Shown piece after piece: positions 39,113 to 49,508 of a DNA stretch of 64,000 bases. The stretch spans positions 1 through 64,000 of the forward strand of contig JAPLJA010000033.1 of assembly GCA_026388815.1 (NCBI GenBank), read 5' to 3'. Source of the DNA: Pseudomonadota bacterium (GTDB taxonomy: Bacteria > Desulfobacterota > WTBG01 > JAPLJA01). Numbering within the stretch: the stretch's first letter is position 1; every line of letters starts with the position of its first letter. The translations under genes and the position numbers were made by a program. The notes below the pieces were generated by a model that ran no database searches, had not been told where the DNA came from, and saw nothing but the letters and a program-made list of their open reading frames with translations.

Positions 39113-39155
39113 AAGCGGTAATGTATAAAGCTCACAGCAATAATTACGGGATGTG

Positions 39156-39884
39156 ATGAAAAAGGACACAACAAAAGTAAAATGGGACAATGCCTACCGT
39201 TTAGGGATGACTATGTGGTATCCCTCTGAGTGTTTAATACGGTTCATGGCTAAAAATTTCAAAAAACAAATAGGCATAAAAGAATATAAGACAATACGAC
39301 CTGCCGAAACCATTCTTGATTTGGGATGTGGGAACGGTGCAAATGTATTATTTTTCAATAGGCTCGGATATCGAGCATACGGCGTTGATATCTCTCGGGT
39401 TGCAGTTGATTTAGGGAATAAACTGTTGGCCGAAAACGGATTTAAGGAGACACTTATTTGCATAGACATGGAGCATCTGTCGTTTGAGAATAATTACTAT
39501 GATATTGTCGTATCCCACGCGGCTCTTGATCATATCCTCTATAGTCAATACCTGAAAGTAATAAAGAACATAAAGACAATGCTCAAAAATGGTGGATTCC
39601 TTTTTATAACGCTCAGAAGTACCGAAGGCTTCGATTATGAAAGCAAGACAGCGACCAAAGTTGAGCCCCGCACTTTGATTACAGGTGATAAAAAAGCTCT
39701 GAATTCCCCTTTTGAAAATCCTTATGAAAAAGGGATACCACAGCATTTCTTTACTTTTGAGGAAATTATGGAATCCCTTTCGGACTTTTCAATTATTACT
39801 ATAGAAAAAAATGTCGAATCTAGTGGCCCTGACTCAGAGTTCGTAGATGGACGTTGGTTCATAACAGCGCAACTTGCGAAATAG
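39156..39884 (+). CDS. Class I SAM-dependent methyltransferase
   Basis: ILDLGCGNGANVLFFNRLGYRAYGVDIS. Confidence 0.88.
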   Translation: MKKDTTKVKWDNAYRLGMTMWYPSECLIRFMAKNFKKQIGIKEYKTIRPAETILDLGCGNGANVLFFNRLGYRAYGVDISRVAVDLGNKLLAENGFKETLICIDMEHLSFENNYYDIVVSHAALDHILYSQYLKVIKNIKTMLKNGGFLFITLRSTEGFDYESKTATKVEPRTLITGDKKALNSPFENPYEKGIPQHFFTFEEIMESLSDFSIITIEKNVESSGPDSEFVDGRWFITAQLAK

Positions 39885-39891
39885 GAGGCTT

Positions 39892-40587
39892 ATGAAAAAC
39901 GTTAACAAAGAGAAATGGGATGAAATATACAAAATTAAAAAGCAAAAGGGAAGTTTTAATAAATACCCCACCGAACATATCGTAGTTTTTATTGCGAAGA
40001 ACTACTACAAGGCATCTGACCGTTCAGCGATAAAAATTCTTGAAATAGGGTGCGGATCAGGATGCACACTTACCTATCTTGCTAAAGAGGGGTTTGACGC
40101 TTATGGTGTAGATCATTCTGAATATGCTATCGAGATGTCAAAAGAGTTCTTGTTGATAAACCAATGCAGTGCACAAGTCTCGGTTCAATGTGCAACAGTT
40201 TTACCATATGCTGATAACTTTTTCCATGCCTGTGTTGAAAGCAATAGTATTCATTGTAATACAACTGAGGATATACGGCTAATGATGATTGAAATACACA
40301 GGGTGTTGCGACCAGGAGGAAAGTTTTTTGGTATTTTTGTATCCGATCGCTCAGATGAATTCGGCAAGGGCCGGATGATCGATGTATCGACATTTGATTT
40401 CAGCAATACGACGACCTTTCGCGGACAATTTGATGGGTTTCCGGTAATCCATTTCTTCTCACGAGATGAAATATTGGACTTGGCTGGCTGCTTTTCCTCA
40501 TGCAAGCTCGAACTCGATATTACGACCATTGAGACAGGCAGTCACAGAAGTCCCTTGGGATACTGGCTTGTAGAGTTAAGAAAATAA
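39892..40587 (+). CDS. Class I SAM-dependent methyltransferase
   Basis: ILEIGCGSGCTLTYLAKEGFDAYGVDHS; RBS aggaggct. Confidence 0.88.
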   Translation: MKNVNKEKWDEIYKIKKQKGSFNKYPTEHIVVFIAKNYYKASDRSAIKILEIGCGSGCTLTYLAKEGFDAYGVDHSEYAIEMSKEFLLINQCSAQVSVQCATVLPYADNFFHACVESNSIHCNTTEDIRLMMIEIHRVLRPGGKFFGIFVSDRSDEFGKGRMIDVSTFDFSNTTTFRGQFDGFPVIHFFSRDEILDLAGCFSSCKLELDITTIETGSHRSPLGYWLVELRK

Positions 40588-40638
40588 TAGCTGTGTATTA
40601 CTCGATATTATTTGCTCACCATCTCAAGTTATAAATTC

Positions 40639-42192
40639 ATGAACGTTCTTCTCATTAACTTGCAGAATTCCGGGTCGCGTCTCGGCTACGCCGGACTCTT
40701 TTTCCCTTTTGGTATGGCGTACATATCGGCAGTCCTGAAAAAGCACGGCCTTGTTGTGGATTGTTTAGACCTTCACACCGAAAAGATACTCCAAGAAGAA
40801 GCTTTCAACAGCTGGGCTGAAGTAAGCCGTTTTGACATTGCGAAGTATGACATTGTTGCGTTTGGGGGAACTTTTTTGAAATTCGAGGAGTTAAAACACC
40901 TTTCAGAAAAAATATACCAGACCAATAATAATATTTTTCAGGTTGCAGGCGGCAATATGGCGACGATTATCTCTGAAATCATCCTCCGACAGACACGGGT
41001 CAATTGTGTCTGCCTCTATGAAGGGGAAGAAACAATCATCGAATTGCTGAACTTGATAAAAAACAATAAAAACTGGAGAGAAACCAAAAGCATCAATTAC
41101 CTAGACGAACGGCATGAATTGGTGCAGACCCCTCTTCGGGACAAAATAAAACTATTGGACTCCATCCCTTTTCCCGACAGGAGCGGATGGTCGTTCGGTC
41201 TCATCAGAAGGGCATTCCCGTATGGTTCCCCGGGGCGCTATTGCGCTATAATGTTTGCAAGTAGAGGATGTCCATTCACCTGCATCTTTTGTAACCCTAT
41301 TTCGGGAAGGATTGTCAGGAGCCGTTCATCTGAAAACATTGTAGAAGAGATCATCTTCCTTAAAAATAATTGGAATATACGGTACTTCAGGTTTTTTGAT
41401 GAAGTCTTCATCGGGTCGAAACAAAAGATCAAAAATTTGTGCGAATTGATGATCAAAGAAAAACTTGATGTTTTTTGGTGGTGCCAGACCCAAATAAAGT
41501 TCGTTGATGAAGAACTCCTGCGATTGATGAAACGGGCGGGGTGTATAGAAATAGGCTATGGTATAGAATCGGGGAGTAATATCATCCTTACAGAGATGAA
41601 TAAGGGGATTACGAAAAAGCTTGCAAAAGAGGTTGTAGAAATGACCAATCGGGTGGGCATAAAACCTTCCTTAAATCTTATTACGGGAACACCATCAGAA
41701 ACGCCTCAAACACTGCAGGAAACAAAGGAATTTTTAATATCGCTCAATCATATAAAGTGGTCACAAGTACCTACCATTGACTTTATAATTCCCATTCCAA
41801 ACACAAAACTCTATACTATCGCAAAAGAGAAGGGCTTTTTAAAGAATGAGGAAAAATACTTAACAGAAGATATGTTTATGATGGATAAATACTCAAAAAC
41901 TATTAACTTAACACAAATGCCTGACAAAGATTTCTTCGATCTTGTGGCTCAATGTAACAACGAAGTCAGAGTCGACTTCCTCAGAAAGCACCCCTTCAAA
42001 AGGCTTAGCTCGTTATTAGGTCTCGATCATCTGCGAATGGGTCTTATTTTTCGAAACTTTTCCCTCAGTCAGATAGTGCCGCTTACGGAAGCGCTGCTCT
42101 ATGCTACCCTCGGTAAGAAGAAAAACATACTTGGGAAGTGGGTTCTCTGTTGGATTTATAGGAGACAAGATGGTCGCAGTGCAAGATCTTGA
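40639..42192 (+). CDS. B12-binding domain radical SAM protein
   Basis: VAGGNMATIISEII...CLYEGEETI; MFASRGCPFTCIFCNPISG. Confidence 0.92.
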   Translation: MNVLLINLQNSGSRLGYAGLFFPFGMAYISAVLKKHGLVVDCLDLHTEKILQEEAFNSWAEVSRFDIAKYDIVAFGGTFLKFEELKHLSEKIYQTNNNIFQVAGGNMATIISEIILRQTRVNCVCLYEGEETIIELLNLIKNNKNWRETKSINYLDERHELVQTPLRDKIKLLDSIPFPDRSGWSFGLIRRAFPYGSPGRYCAIMFASRGCPFTCIFCNPISGRIVRSRSSENIVEEIIFLKNNWNIRYFRFFDEVFIGSKQKIKNLCELMIKEKLDVFWWCQTQIKFVDEELLRLMKRAGCIEIGYGIESGSNIILTEMNKGITKKLAKEVVEMTNRVGIKPSLNLITGTPSETPQTLQETKEFLISLNHIKWSQVPTIDFIIPIPNTKLYTIAKEKGFLKNEEKYLTEDMFMMDKYSKTINLTQMPDKDFFDLVAQCNNEVRVDFLRKHPFKRLSSLLGLDHLRMGLIFRNFSLSQIVPLTEALLYATLGKKKNILGKWVLCWIYRRQDGRSARS

Positions 42193-43072
42193 GTACACCC
42201 ACTGTTACTTTTGCGGTGAAAATAAAACCAGCCCACTTTACAGTATAAAAGGGTTCAGGGGTGATCCGCGCAGTTTTAGTGTCGTACAATGTGCTGTCTG
42301 TTCGTTAGTTTATATTAATCCTCGATACTCTGAAGAAGAAAATTTGGCCTTATATCGGGATGCCTATTATGCAAACAGTGCTGTAGACCCTTCTGGTAAG
42401 ATCCGGAGTTTTTTGACCGACAAGGAAAACAAGATCAAGGATCACAAAATTGAAGTCTCATATATAAAAAAATACAAGGGGGGCGGCAGAATACTCGACG
42501 TTGGTACTGCAGCAGGTTTCTTTCTTGAAGCCTTGGATGGTCCGTGGGTAAAATATGGGGTCGATATTTCAGCATTTGCCCTCAGTCACATAAAAGATTC
42601 TGCAGTTCAAATGTTCCACGGTACATTGCTTGAAGCACACTACGATGATAATTATTTTGATGTTATCTATGTTGGTCACACCCTCGATCGACTCATAGAT
42701 ATGAAACAAAACATAGCGGAAATGAAACGCATTCTAAAGAAAGATGGTATCATATTGGTAACTATTCCGAACATCAATTCTTTGTGTGCCAGGCTATTTA
42801 AAGAGAAATTCAGACTGCTCTATTCGAACCACTTAATCTATTTCTCAACAAAGACACTTGGTTCTTTCCTTCATGAAGTTGGATTATACATACAGGATGT
42901 TAAATATCCTTTTTATAGGACCTCATTTTTTTCATGGAAAGAATTACATAAAAATATCGCCAAAATAATATTACAGAAGCTCTGTAACACAATGCATATA
43001 AAAACAAATATGGTCTCTCCCCCTTTTTGGGGAAATGTAATGAGTGTGGTTATTGGGGTGCGAAGTGCGTGA
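42170..43072 (+). CDS. Methyltransferase with N-terminal zinc-ribbon-like cysteines
   Basis: CYFCGENK...VVQCAVCSLVYINPRY; ILDVGTAAGFFLEAL. Confidence 0.85.
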   Translation: MVAVQDLEYTHCYFCGENKTSPLYSIKGFRGDPRSFSVVQCAVCSLVYINPRYSEEENLALYRDAYYANSAVDPSGKIRSFLTDKENKIKDHKIEVSYIKKYKGGGRILDVGTAAGFFLEALDGPWVKYGVDISAFALSHIKDSAVQMFHGTLLEAHYDDNYFDVIYVGHTLDRLIDMKQNIAEMKRILKKDGIILVTIPNINSLCARLFKEKFRLLYSNHLIYFSTKTLGSFLHEVGLYIQDVKYPFYRTSFFSWKELHKNIAKIILQKLCNTMHIKTNMVSPPFWGNVMSVVIGVRSA

Positions 43073-43847
43073 CGGGGGAAAAAGTTACTGGAAAAACTTC
43101 TTGGGAATCCCGCGTTATAAAATTGATTGGTTTTTTAAATGTTACATACATAAAGTGTTTGGGATTACGTTTGACAAGCTTCACGACCAGAGACAGTACT
43201 GGAATAGTCGGGGCGCAGGATATTTTGAAGAGGTTTTCCAGTCTCAGCATTATACCTATGAGATCTTTTTTCAAGACATGTTTATTAACGAACTAAGGTC
43301 GCTTAGTTTTGAAAACTTCTTTGAGGCAGGATGCGGTTTTGGATGGAACGTAAAAAGAGTAAAACAGGAGTTTCCTAATGTAAAGATTGAGGGGATAGAT
43401 TTCAGTATGCCGCAATTAATGAATAGCAAGATTTATCTGCCTCATATCTATATGCCTGCCGTCCAGGGAGACGCATGCTTAATGCCATTCAAAGACAAGG
43501 CCTTCGATATTGGTTTTACCCTCGGTGTCTTTATGAATATCCATCCTGCCAAGATAGAAAAAGCCATTGATGAGATGATTCGAGTAAGTAAAAAATATAT
43601 TATTCATCTTGAATGGGACCAAGATAATACCAAACCTGCCTTAAGAGAAAAAAGAATTTTTAAAACTAATATTATTTCACATAACTACAGGTGTCTTTAT
43701 GAACAGAGGGGGAAAAGGATTATAAAGTTTAAAACATATAAGGATTTTGAGGAGAGTTTCAATAAAAGATTTAAGTCAACCAAAGTATCTACGTGGGAGC
43801 AGTTTGAAGGACCGGAGAAATATATTCTGCTTGTCGTGGAGCTATAA
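43065..43847 (+). CDS. Class I SAM-dependent methyltransferase
   Basis: FFEAGCGFGWNVKRVKQEFPNVKIEGIDFS; GTG start overlapping the upstream stop. Confidence 0.8.
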   Translation: MRDGGKSYWKNFLGIPRYKIDWFFKCYIHKVFGITFDKLHDQRQYWNSRGAGYFEEVFQSQHYTYEIFFQDMFINELRSLSFENFFEAGCGFGWNVKRVKQEFPNVKIEGIDFSMPQLMNSKIYLPHIYMPAVQGDACLMPFKDKAFDIGFTLGVFMNIHPAKIEKAIDEMIRVSKKYIIHLEWDQDNTKPALREKRIFKTNIISHNYRCLYEQRGKRIIKFKTYKDFEESFNKRFKSTKVSTWEQFEGPEKYILLVVEL

Positions 43848-43866
43848 GCGGACATCGTAAAAAATA

Positions 43867-45636
43867 ATGAAAGAGATCGTCTTAACGGGATTTTCGGAGT
43901 TTTGGCCTGCAGACGAACACAATGCAGTTTTCTTGGGACCATGGTGTTTTGCAGGTAATGATAAACATAATTTTTGGGATCAAAAAAAGTTTCTTTTAGC
44001 CCCATCTCCGTGGCAAAGTCCGCAATCAATTTTAGAAGCATCTTTATATATAGATTCATTGACTGATAGAATTATCCCACCTTTATCTAATCTTATGAAT
44101 TCTTTTCATAAAGTTGCATACTCCGAACGTTTCTGGGAAATGTATTTTATAGTTTGGCTTAATTGCTGGCTTGGTCATTGCTATGACCGCTATCAACGAT
44201 TAAAAAATCTTGGTGAAGTAGTTAATGAAAAATTTATTGTTAATATTATTGATAGTGATGTCAATCCCTGCCGGGATTTTCGGGACTATATGAGAAAAAT
44301 GACAGAAGGACATTACTATAATCTGCAGATAATGTCAGACATTATTCGATTTGGTAGATTTGATTTTTTAATCCCCAGTGCACATGCGATATCATGCGAA
44401 TTTTCTAATGAAGGATATGATCAGAAATCTATAAGGGAATATAGGTCTACAACTGAACTGGGTAAGTCAAGAGTAAAATTTATTAAAAAACTATGGGGTT
44501 ATTTCGCACATTGGCCGAGCACCTCTTTGCATTTAGGTAGTATTTACGGTCTTTCCATCGTTGACAGGATTTGCTTGCAGTTTGCGTATGATCCATTTTT
44601 TTTATTTAGAAGAGTTGATATTAGCAATCTGTCAGAAATAAAAGGTAACCGAAATGATTTCATTAGACTACACTTTGAATTTGGAGCACTAACTGAGTTT
44701 GAAAAAATTATAGAGCGCATATTCTTACGATATGTTCCCGAGGCCCTGCTTAATATTTATTATAATAACAATAATAATTTGCCCATTAAATATTGGATAG
44801 GCAATGATATTTATCATTCTGAAAAAAAAAGTTTTAGCATAGCTGTGGTTTGTGAAAATGGCGGGAAGTGGCTATCTGCACAACATGGAGCTGGATTTGG
44901 CCAAACATTAAGCATGCCTATAAGTAAAATCGATTATAAAATAAGTGATGGTTTTATTACCTGGGGTTGGAGCTACAAGCACATATATCCCTCAACTTAT
45001 TATTCATTGCCTTCACCAATGCTGAGCAAACTACCTAAACATAAGCAGGAGAATAATCAATTAATTATAGTGAGTGTAATGTATCCGACATTCTTCTATC
45101 GCTTGCTGAGCAGTCTTACTCCAGAACAGCAATTAAGCCACTTGGAAAACAAACTTATTTTTATAAATAAATTGAAGCAAGATATTCGCTCCCAAATAAG
45201 ATATAAGCCATATTGGTATAATTATGGGGCAGATGAGGTAAGATTTCTTGGCAATGTATTATCCCCAGAACAGTTTCTATTAAAAGGCAGATTAGCCAAA
45301 GAGATAAATAGATCCAGATTGACAGTTATCGACCATAATGGAACGAGCGTTTCAGAGGCTTTTGCCATGAATGCTCCGACAATACTTTTCTGGAATCCTG
45401 AGCATTTTGCGGTATCCAGTGAAGCTACAAAATATTTTGATGGTTTACGTTCTGCGGATATATTGTTTGATACACCGGAGGAAGCAGCTGAAAAAGTTAA
45501 TAAAATCTGGCAAGATGTTTCCGGCTGGTGGCGTCAACCTGAAGTGCAGAAAGCTAAAGATGATTTCTGCTGTCAATACGCCCGCACAGACAAGAATTGG
45601 CGAAAAATATGGGTTCATTTTATTAAGCAGCTATGA
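43867..45636 (+). CDS. LIC12162-family putative transferase
   Basis: VLTGFSEFWPADEHNAVFLGPWCFAG; C-terminal TVIDHNGTSVSEAFAMNAPTILFWNPEHF. Confidence 0.8.
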   Translation: MKEIVLTGFSEFWPADEHNAVFLGPWCFAGNDKHNFWDQKKFLLAPSPWQSPQSILEASLYIDSLTDRIIPPLSNLMNSFHKVAYSERFWEMYFIVWLNCWLGHCYDRYQRLKNLGEVVNEKFIVNIIDSDVNPCRDFRDYMRKMTEGHYYNLQIMSDIIRFGRFDFLIPSAHAISCEFSNEGYDQKSIREYRSTTELGKSRVKFIKKLWGYFAHWPSTSLHLGSIYGLSIVDRICLQFAYDPFFLFRRVDISNLSEIKGNRNDFIRLHFEFGALTEFEKIIERIFLRYVPEALLNIYYNNNNNLPIKYWIGNDIYHSEKKSFSIAVVCENGGKWLSAQHGAGFGQTLSMPISKIDYKISDGFITWGWSYKHIYPSTYYSLPSPMLSKLPKHKQENNQLIIVSVMYPTFFYRLLSSLTPEQQLSHLENKLIFINKLKQDIRSQIRYKPYWYNYGADEVRFLGNVLSPEQFLLKGRLAKEINRSRLTVIDHNGTSVSEAFAMNAPTILFWNPEHFAVSSEATKYFDGLRSADILFDTPEEAAEKVNKIWQDVSGWWRQPEVQKAKDDFCCQYARTDKNWRKIWVHFIKQL

Positions 45637-45703
45637 TTAAATATGAAAAGATTAATTTTCAGTCTTTCATTCACAAGTGTGATGATTAACGGGTGAAATT
45701 ATT

Positions 45704-46474
45704 ATGATAGCCGCCTTATTATTGGGCCGAAAAGGAAGTGTCGGTTTTCCGGGGAAGAATCTCTATACCATTCTGGGACGGCCTTTGATGGTTTATCCTC
45801 TGCTTGCGGCACTTCATGCGCGGTCTGTCGATCGCGTGTATGTTTCCACCGATGATGAAGAGATCATGGACATCGGCCGTCAATATGGCGCCGAAATTAT
45901 CATACGCCCACCGGAACTGGCCACCAAGGAAGCTCTGGGCGAGCATGCTTATGTTCATGGCTATAGGTGCATTAGAGATGAGTTGCAAAAAGGTGGCCAC
46001 GATCTTGAAGTAATTGTTTTATTGTTCTGCAACGCAGCAACTATACTTGCTAAAACGATTGACGAGGGAATAGGTGTGCTCAGGAGCCATCAGGAATATG
46101 ATTCTGCAGTCACCGTTTCCTGTTATAATATGTGGAGCCCTCTGAGGGCCCGAAAAATTGGCGAAAATGGACTTTTACATCCCATTGTTCCATTTGATTT
46201 TTTCGGCGATCCAGCCACCTTGAATTGCGACCGTGATTCACAGGGCGATGTCTGGTTTGCCGATATGGGAGTCTCGATTGTCAGACCACGGTGCCTCGAA
46301 AATTTAGAAAGAGGGTTACTTCCCCAAAAGTGGATGGGGCAGAAGATCTTTCCATTAAAACAAATCGCTGGATGTGATGTTGATTTTGAATGGCAGATTC
46401 CCGGTGTTGAATACTGGCTAAGACAAAACGGATTTTCGGAGACTACAACCCCCTATGAAAAGGTAAACGCTTAG
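45704..46474 (+). CDS. Cytidylyltransferase (NeuA-like)
   Basis: ALLLGRKGSVGFPGKNLYTILGRPLMVYPLLAA; YVSTDDEEI. Confidence 0.88.
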   Translation: MIAALLLGRKGSVGFPGKNLYTILGRPLMVYPLLAALHARSVDRVYVSTDDEEIMDIGRQYGAEIIIRPPELATKEALGEHAYVHGYRCIRDELQKGGHDLEVIVLLFCNAATILAKTIDEGIGVLRSHQEYDSAVTVSCYNMWSPLRARKIGENGLLHPIVPFDFFGDPATLNCDRDSQGDVWFADMGVSIVRPRCLENLERGLLPQKWMGQKIFPLKQIAGCDVDFEWQIPGVEYWLRQNGFSETTTPYEKVNA

Positions 46475-46484
46475 GAACACCATT

Positions 46485-47480
46485 ATGGTTCAGGCCGTCG
46501 CCAACGCAAATTTCCATTCCCTGAGCGGGAGTTCTGCACCTCAGGATCAGAGCCCCGAATATAAAGAATATCGGCAGTGCTGGGTGGATAACCCTGCTCA
46601 GTTTATCGTGCGCGACTTTCCACTGCACCTTGATATCGAAATCACAAACCGGTGTAACCTGCAATGTACGTTTTGCGATAAGCTGCCCTTATTGTCAAAG
46701 GAACAAATGGGCGATATGGAGATGTGGCTTTATAAAAAGATTCTGGATGAGGCGGAACAGGGTGGTCTATGGGGTGTAAAATTGAGCTATCGGGGGGAGT
46801 CGCTGCTGCACCCGCAGATCGCAGAAATGGTAGCTTATGCAAAATCAAAAGGCGTTTTGGATGTATATTTCAATACAAACGGAATGTTATTGTCAGAGAA
46901 AATGTCCTTGAAGCTTATGGATGCAGGCTTGGACAGAATTTCTGTTTCTATGGATGGCACAGATCCGGTCGCCTTCGAACGTGAGCGGAAAGGTGCAAAA
47001 TATCATCGAATACTCAGAAACATTGAGAATATGATGGAACTCAAGTCAAAGCGCGGATATTCACACCCTAAGGTTCGCGTTCAGTCCGTTCGTTTCCCTG
47101 ATTTGGATGTGGATGGATACACGAATTTCTGGGCATCCCGCTGTGATGAAGTGGCAACGATTGACTATAAGGATGTGAACGTAAGGAACGGAGACATTCT
47201 TAAAAATGATTGGGCATGCCCGCAATTATGGCAGCGGATGACCGTTGAATGCAACGGAACGATCATGCCTTGTAATAATGACGATTTCAGGCTTTTGTCT
47301 CCCGGCAATGTTAAAGATAAATCGGTATATGCATACTGGCATGATACCCGTGTATATCAGATCAGGGAATTACATAAGCAAGGATTATCTCACCTTGTTG
47401 AAGCCTGTAATGGATGTCCATGGCGAACGACACAAATATCGAAGCTCATAAATAATCTTCAAGACAATCACGTGAAATAG
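46485..47480 (+). CDS. Radical SAM/SPASM-like protein
   Basis: TNRCNLQCTFCDKL; IMPCNNDDF; CNGCPWRT. Confidence 0.9.
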   Translation: MVQAVANANFHSLSGSSAPQDQSPEYKEYRQCWVDNPAQFIVRDFPLHLDIEITNRCNLQCTFCDKLPLLSKEQMGDMEMWLYKKILDEAEQGGLWGVKLSYRGESLLHPQIAEMVAYAKSKGVLDVYFNTNGMLLSEKMSLKLMDAGLDRISVSMDGTDPVAFERERKGAKYHRILRNIENMMELKSKRGYSHPKVRVQSVRFPDLDVDGYTNFWASRCDEVATIDYKDVNVRNGDILKNDWACPQLWQRMTVECNGTIMPCNNDDFRLLSPGNVKDKSVYAYWHDTRVYQIRELHKQGLSHLVEACNGCPWRTTQISKLINNLQDNHVK

Positions 47481-47488
47481 ATTCCTAA

Positions 47489-48580
47489 ATGCAGACTCCC
47501 GTCAAATACCGTAAAGGGATAGAGAAGATTTGGCGCACAAAACCTGAGGAAGATACACGCCTCGGAAAATTGCGTCTTGATAAAAATGAGCGTATATCAA
47601 CTTTCCCGGAAAAATTCTGGGAAAGCGTGTTTATGAAGGTGCGAGAAGAGATGGTACTTGCGTATCCAGAGGTGTTCCCCTTGTATCAAAGGCTGGCAGG
47701 TTTCCATAGCCTATCAGTTGAGAATTTTTTGCTGACTGCAGGGTCAGACACCGCCATACGGCACTGCTTCGAGACATTTGTTGCACCGGGAGACAAAGTT
47801 TTCTATCCGGAGCCGACTTTTGCAATGGTTCCCATATACGGGGGACTATTTTGTGCTGACATGAAAGCCGTCACATATGACGAGGAGTTGCACCTCGATA
47901 TTGAATATCTTTTGGGTGCGATAGATAATAAAACGTCGCTCGTCGTCCTGGCTAATCCAAACAGTCCTACCGGCAAATACGAGTCTAATTTCAAAGTAGC
48001 CAAGATTCTGGAGAAAGCCGCGCACTTTCGTGTGCCGGTCCTGATAGACGAGGCATACTATGGATTCTGCCCACATACGGCAGCAGGACTCATGAAGGAT
48101 TATGCAAACTTGATCATCACAAGGTCATTTTCAAAGATTTCAGGCATGGCCGGATTGCGGGTTGGTTATGCCATGGGAAGCCCGGGAGTTATTTCATTGC
48201 TTACTAAGTTTCGCCCTATGTACGAAGTCAATTCCATTGGAATCTTATTTGCGTGTGAGATACTGGATAACTGGGAGGTCGCGGAAACATACGGCCGGCA
48301 AACCATCGCCGGCAGGGAACGGTTTTCGGCTTTTTTAAAAGGCTGTGGATTTTCTGTTATCAATACGGAAACCAATTTTCTCCATGTGAACTTTGGTTTA
48401 TTGAAAGATGCGATGCTCAATGCGCTGAATGCAAAAGATATCCTTGTCCGTGGGATGCTTAATATTCGGGGATATGAAAATTATACCAGATTTTCTGTGG
48501 GGCCGTGGGAATATATGAACCCGGTTGTTGATGTTATCAAGAGTGTACTGCATTGTAATGATGGACAAAATCATCCGTAG
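47489..48580 (+). CDS. Class I/II PLP aminotransferase (HisC-like)
   Basis: LRLDKNER, LTAGSDTAIRHCFETFVAPGDKVFYPEPTFAMV, NPNSPTGKY, TRSFSKISGMAGLRVGYAMG. Confidence 0.92.
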   Translation: MQTPVKYRKGIEKIWRTKPEEDTRLGKLRLDKNERISTFPEKFWESVFMKVREEMVLAYPEVFPLYQRLAGFHSLSVENFLLTAGSDTAIRHCFETFVAPGDKVFYPEPTFAMVPIYGGLFCADMKAVTYDEELHLDIEYLLGAIDNKTSLVVLANPNSPTGKYESNFKVAKILEKAAHFRVPVLIDEAYYGFCPHTAAGLMKDYANLIITRSFSKISGMAGLRVGYAMGSPGVISLLTKFRPMYEVNSIGILFACEILDNWEVAETYGRQTIAGRERFSAFLKGCGFSVINTETNFLHVNFGLLKDAMLNALNAKDILVRGMLNIRGYENYTRFSVGPWEYMNPVVDVIKSVLHCNDGQNHP

Positions 48581-49471
48581 ATGGGTATGCTTAAAACAAT
48601 TATAAAATATTTTTTTGTAACGGTAGGAATTAACCCTGAAAGACTTATTAGGGTAATCTCAAAGTGGTCAATCAAGAGTACAATCAATAATTGTGCAGAA
48701 GATTATAATGAGTTAATTGAAAAATTAAGAAATATAGAACCTGATTTGTCGGAACAGTATTCGAGGGGGAAAGAAAAATATAATGATTATCTTGAGTTGA
48801 AAAGACGTGCACTCCACGCTTTTCAATGTTCTTTAATGCTCAAAGTTTTGGGGAAATTAGATGCCATGAAATTAACGGTAGTAGATATTGGTGATTCTGC
48901 CGGTACTCATATGCGATACTTGCAAGAGTTAACCAAGAGTAAGTATGAGATAAATACCATAAGTGTAAATCTTGATTCAAGAGCAATTGAGAAAATAAAA
49001 GCAAAAGGTCAGAAAGCGATTCTTTGTCGGGCTGAAGATTTAAACTTAAATATGGAACAACGTATCGATTTATTTACTTCTTTCGAAATGGTCGAACATC
49101 TTCATAATCCAGCAATTTTCTTCCATCGATTAGCTAATAAGTCTGATTGCAATACAATGTTGATAACGTTGCCATATTTGAGATATAGTAGAGTAGGTTT
49201 GCATCATGTAAGGAACAGAGTAGAAAATATTACTTTTGCTGAAGATGAGCATATTTTTGAATTAAATCCTGAAGATTGGACACTACTCATGCTCCACTCC
49301 GGCTGGAAAGTTGTCCATAGTGAAATATATTATCAGTATCCAACTAAATGGTTTTTTGTTACATGGTTATTGAGGAAATATTGGCAAATTACGGACTATG
49401 AAGGTTTTTGGGGTGCAATTTTGGAAAAAGAAAAAACTTATGATGAATTATATCAAGACTGGGAAGATTGA
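48581..49471 (+). CDS. Putative SAM-dependent methyltransferase
   Basis: LTVVDIGDSAGTHMRYLQEL; FTSFEMVEHLHNPAIFFHRL. Confidence 0.7.
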   Translation: MGMLKTIIKYFFVTVGINPERLIRVISKWSIKSTINNCAEDYNELIEKLRNIEPDLSEQYSRGKEKYNDYLELKRRALHAFQCSLMLKVLGKLDAMKLTVVDIGDSAGTHMRYLQELTKSKYEINTISVNLDSRAIEKIKAKGQKAILCRAEDLNLNMEQRIDLFTSFEMVEHLHNPAIFFHRLANKSDCNTMLITLPYLRYSRVGLHHVRNRVENITFAEDEHIFELNPEDWTLLMLHSGWKVVHSEIYYQYPTKWFFVTWLLRKYWQITDYEGFWGAILEKEKTYDELYQDWED

Positions 49472-49508
49472 ATTGGCAAAGTGTGAGTTTCTATCTCGGT
49501 TATGATTT

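Noticed and set aside
43027-43296. 89-aa ORF spanning the junction of two methyltransferase genes
   Set aside because: Out-of-frame overlap; both flanking genes have clear methyltransferase motifs in other frames.
33343-47480. RiPP cluster based on SPASM radical SAM genes
   Set aside because: No small Cys- or Gly-rich precursor ORF, leader-binding (RRE) protein or peptidase recognised; the context is sugar metabolism.
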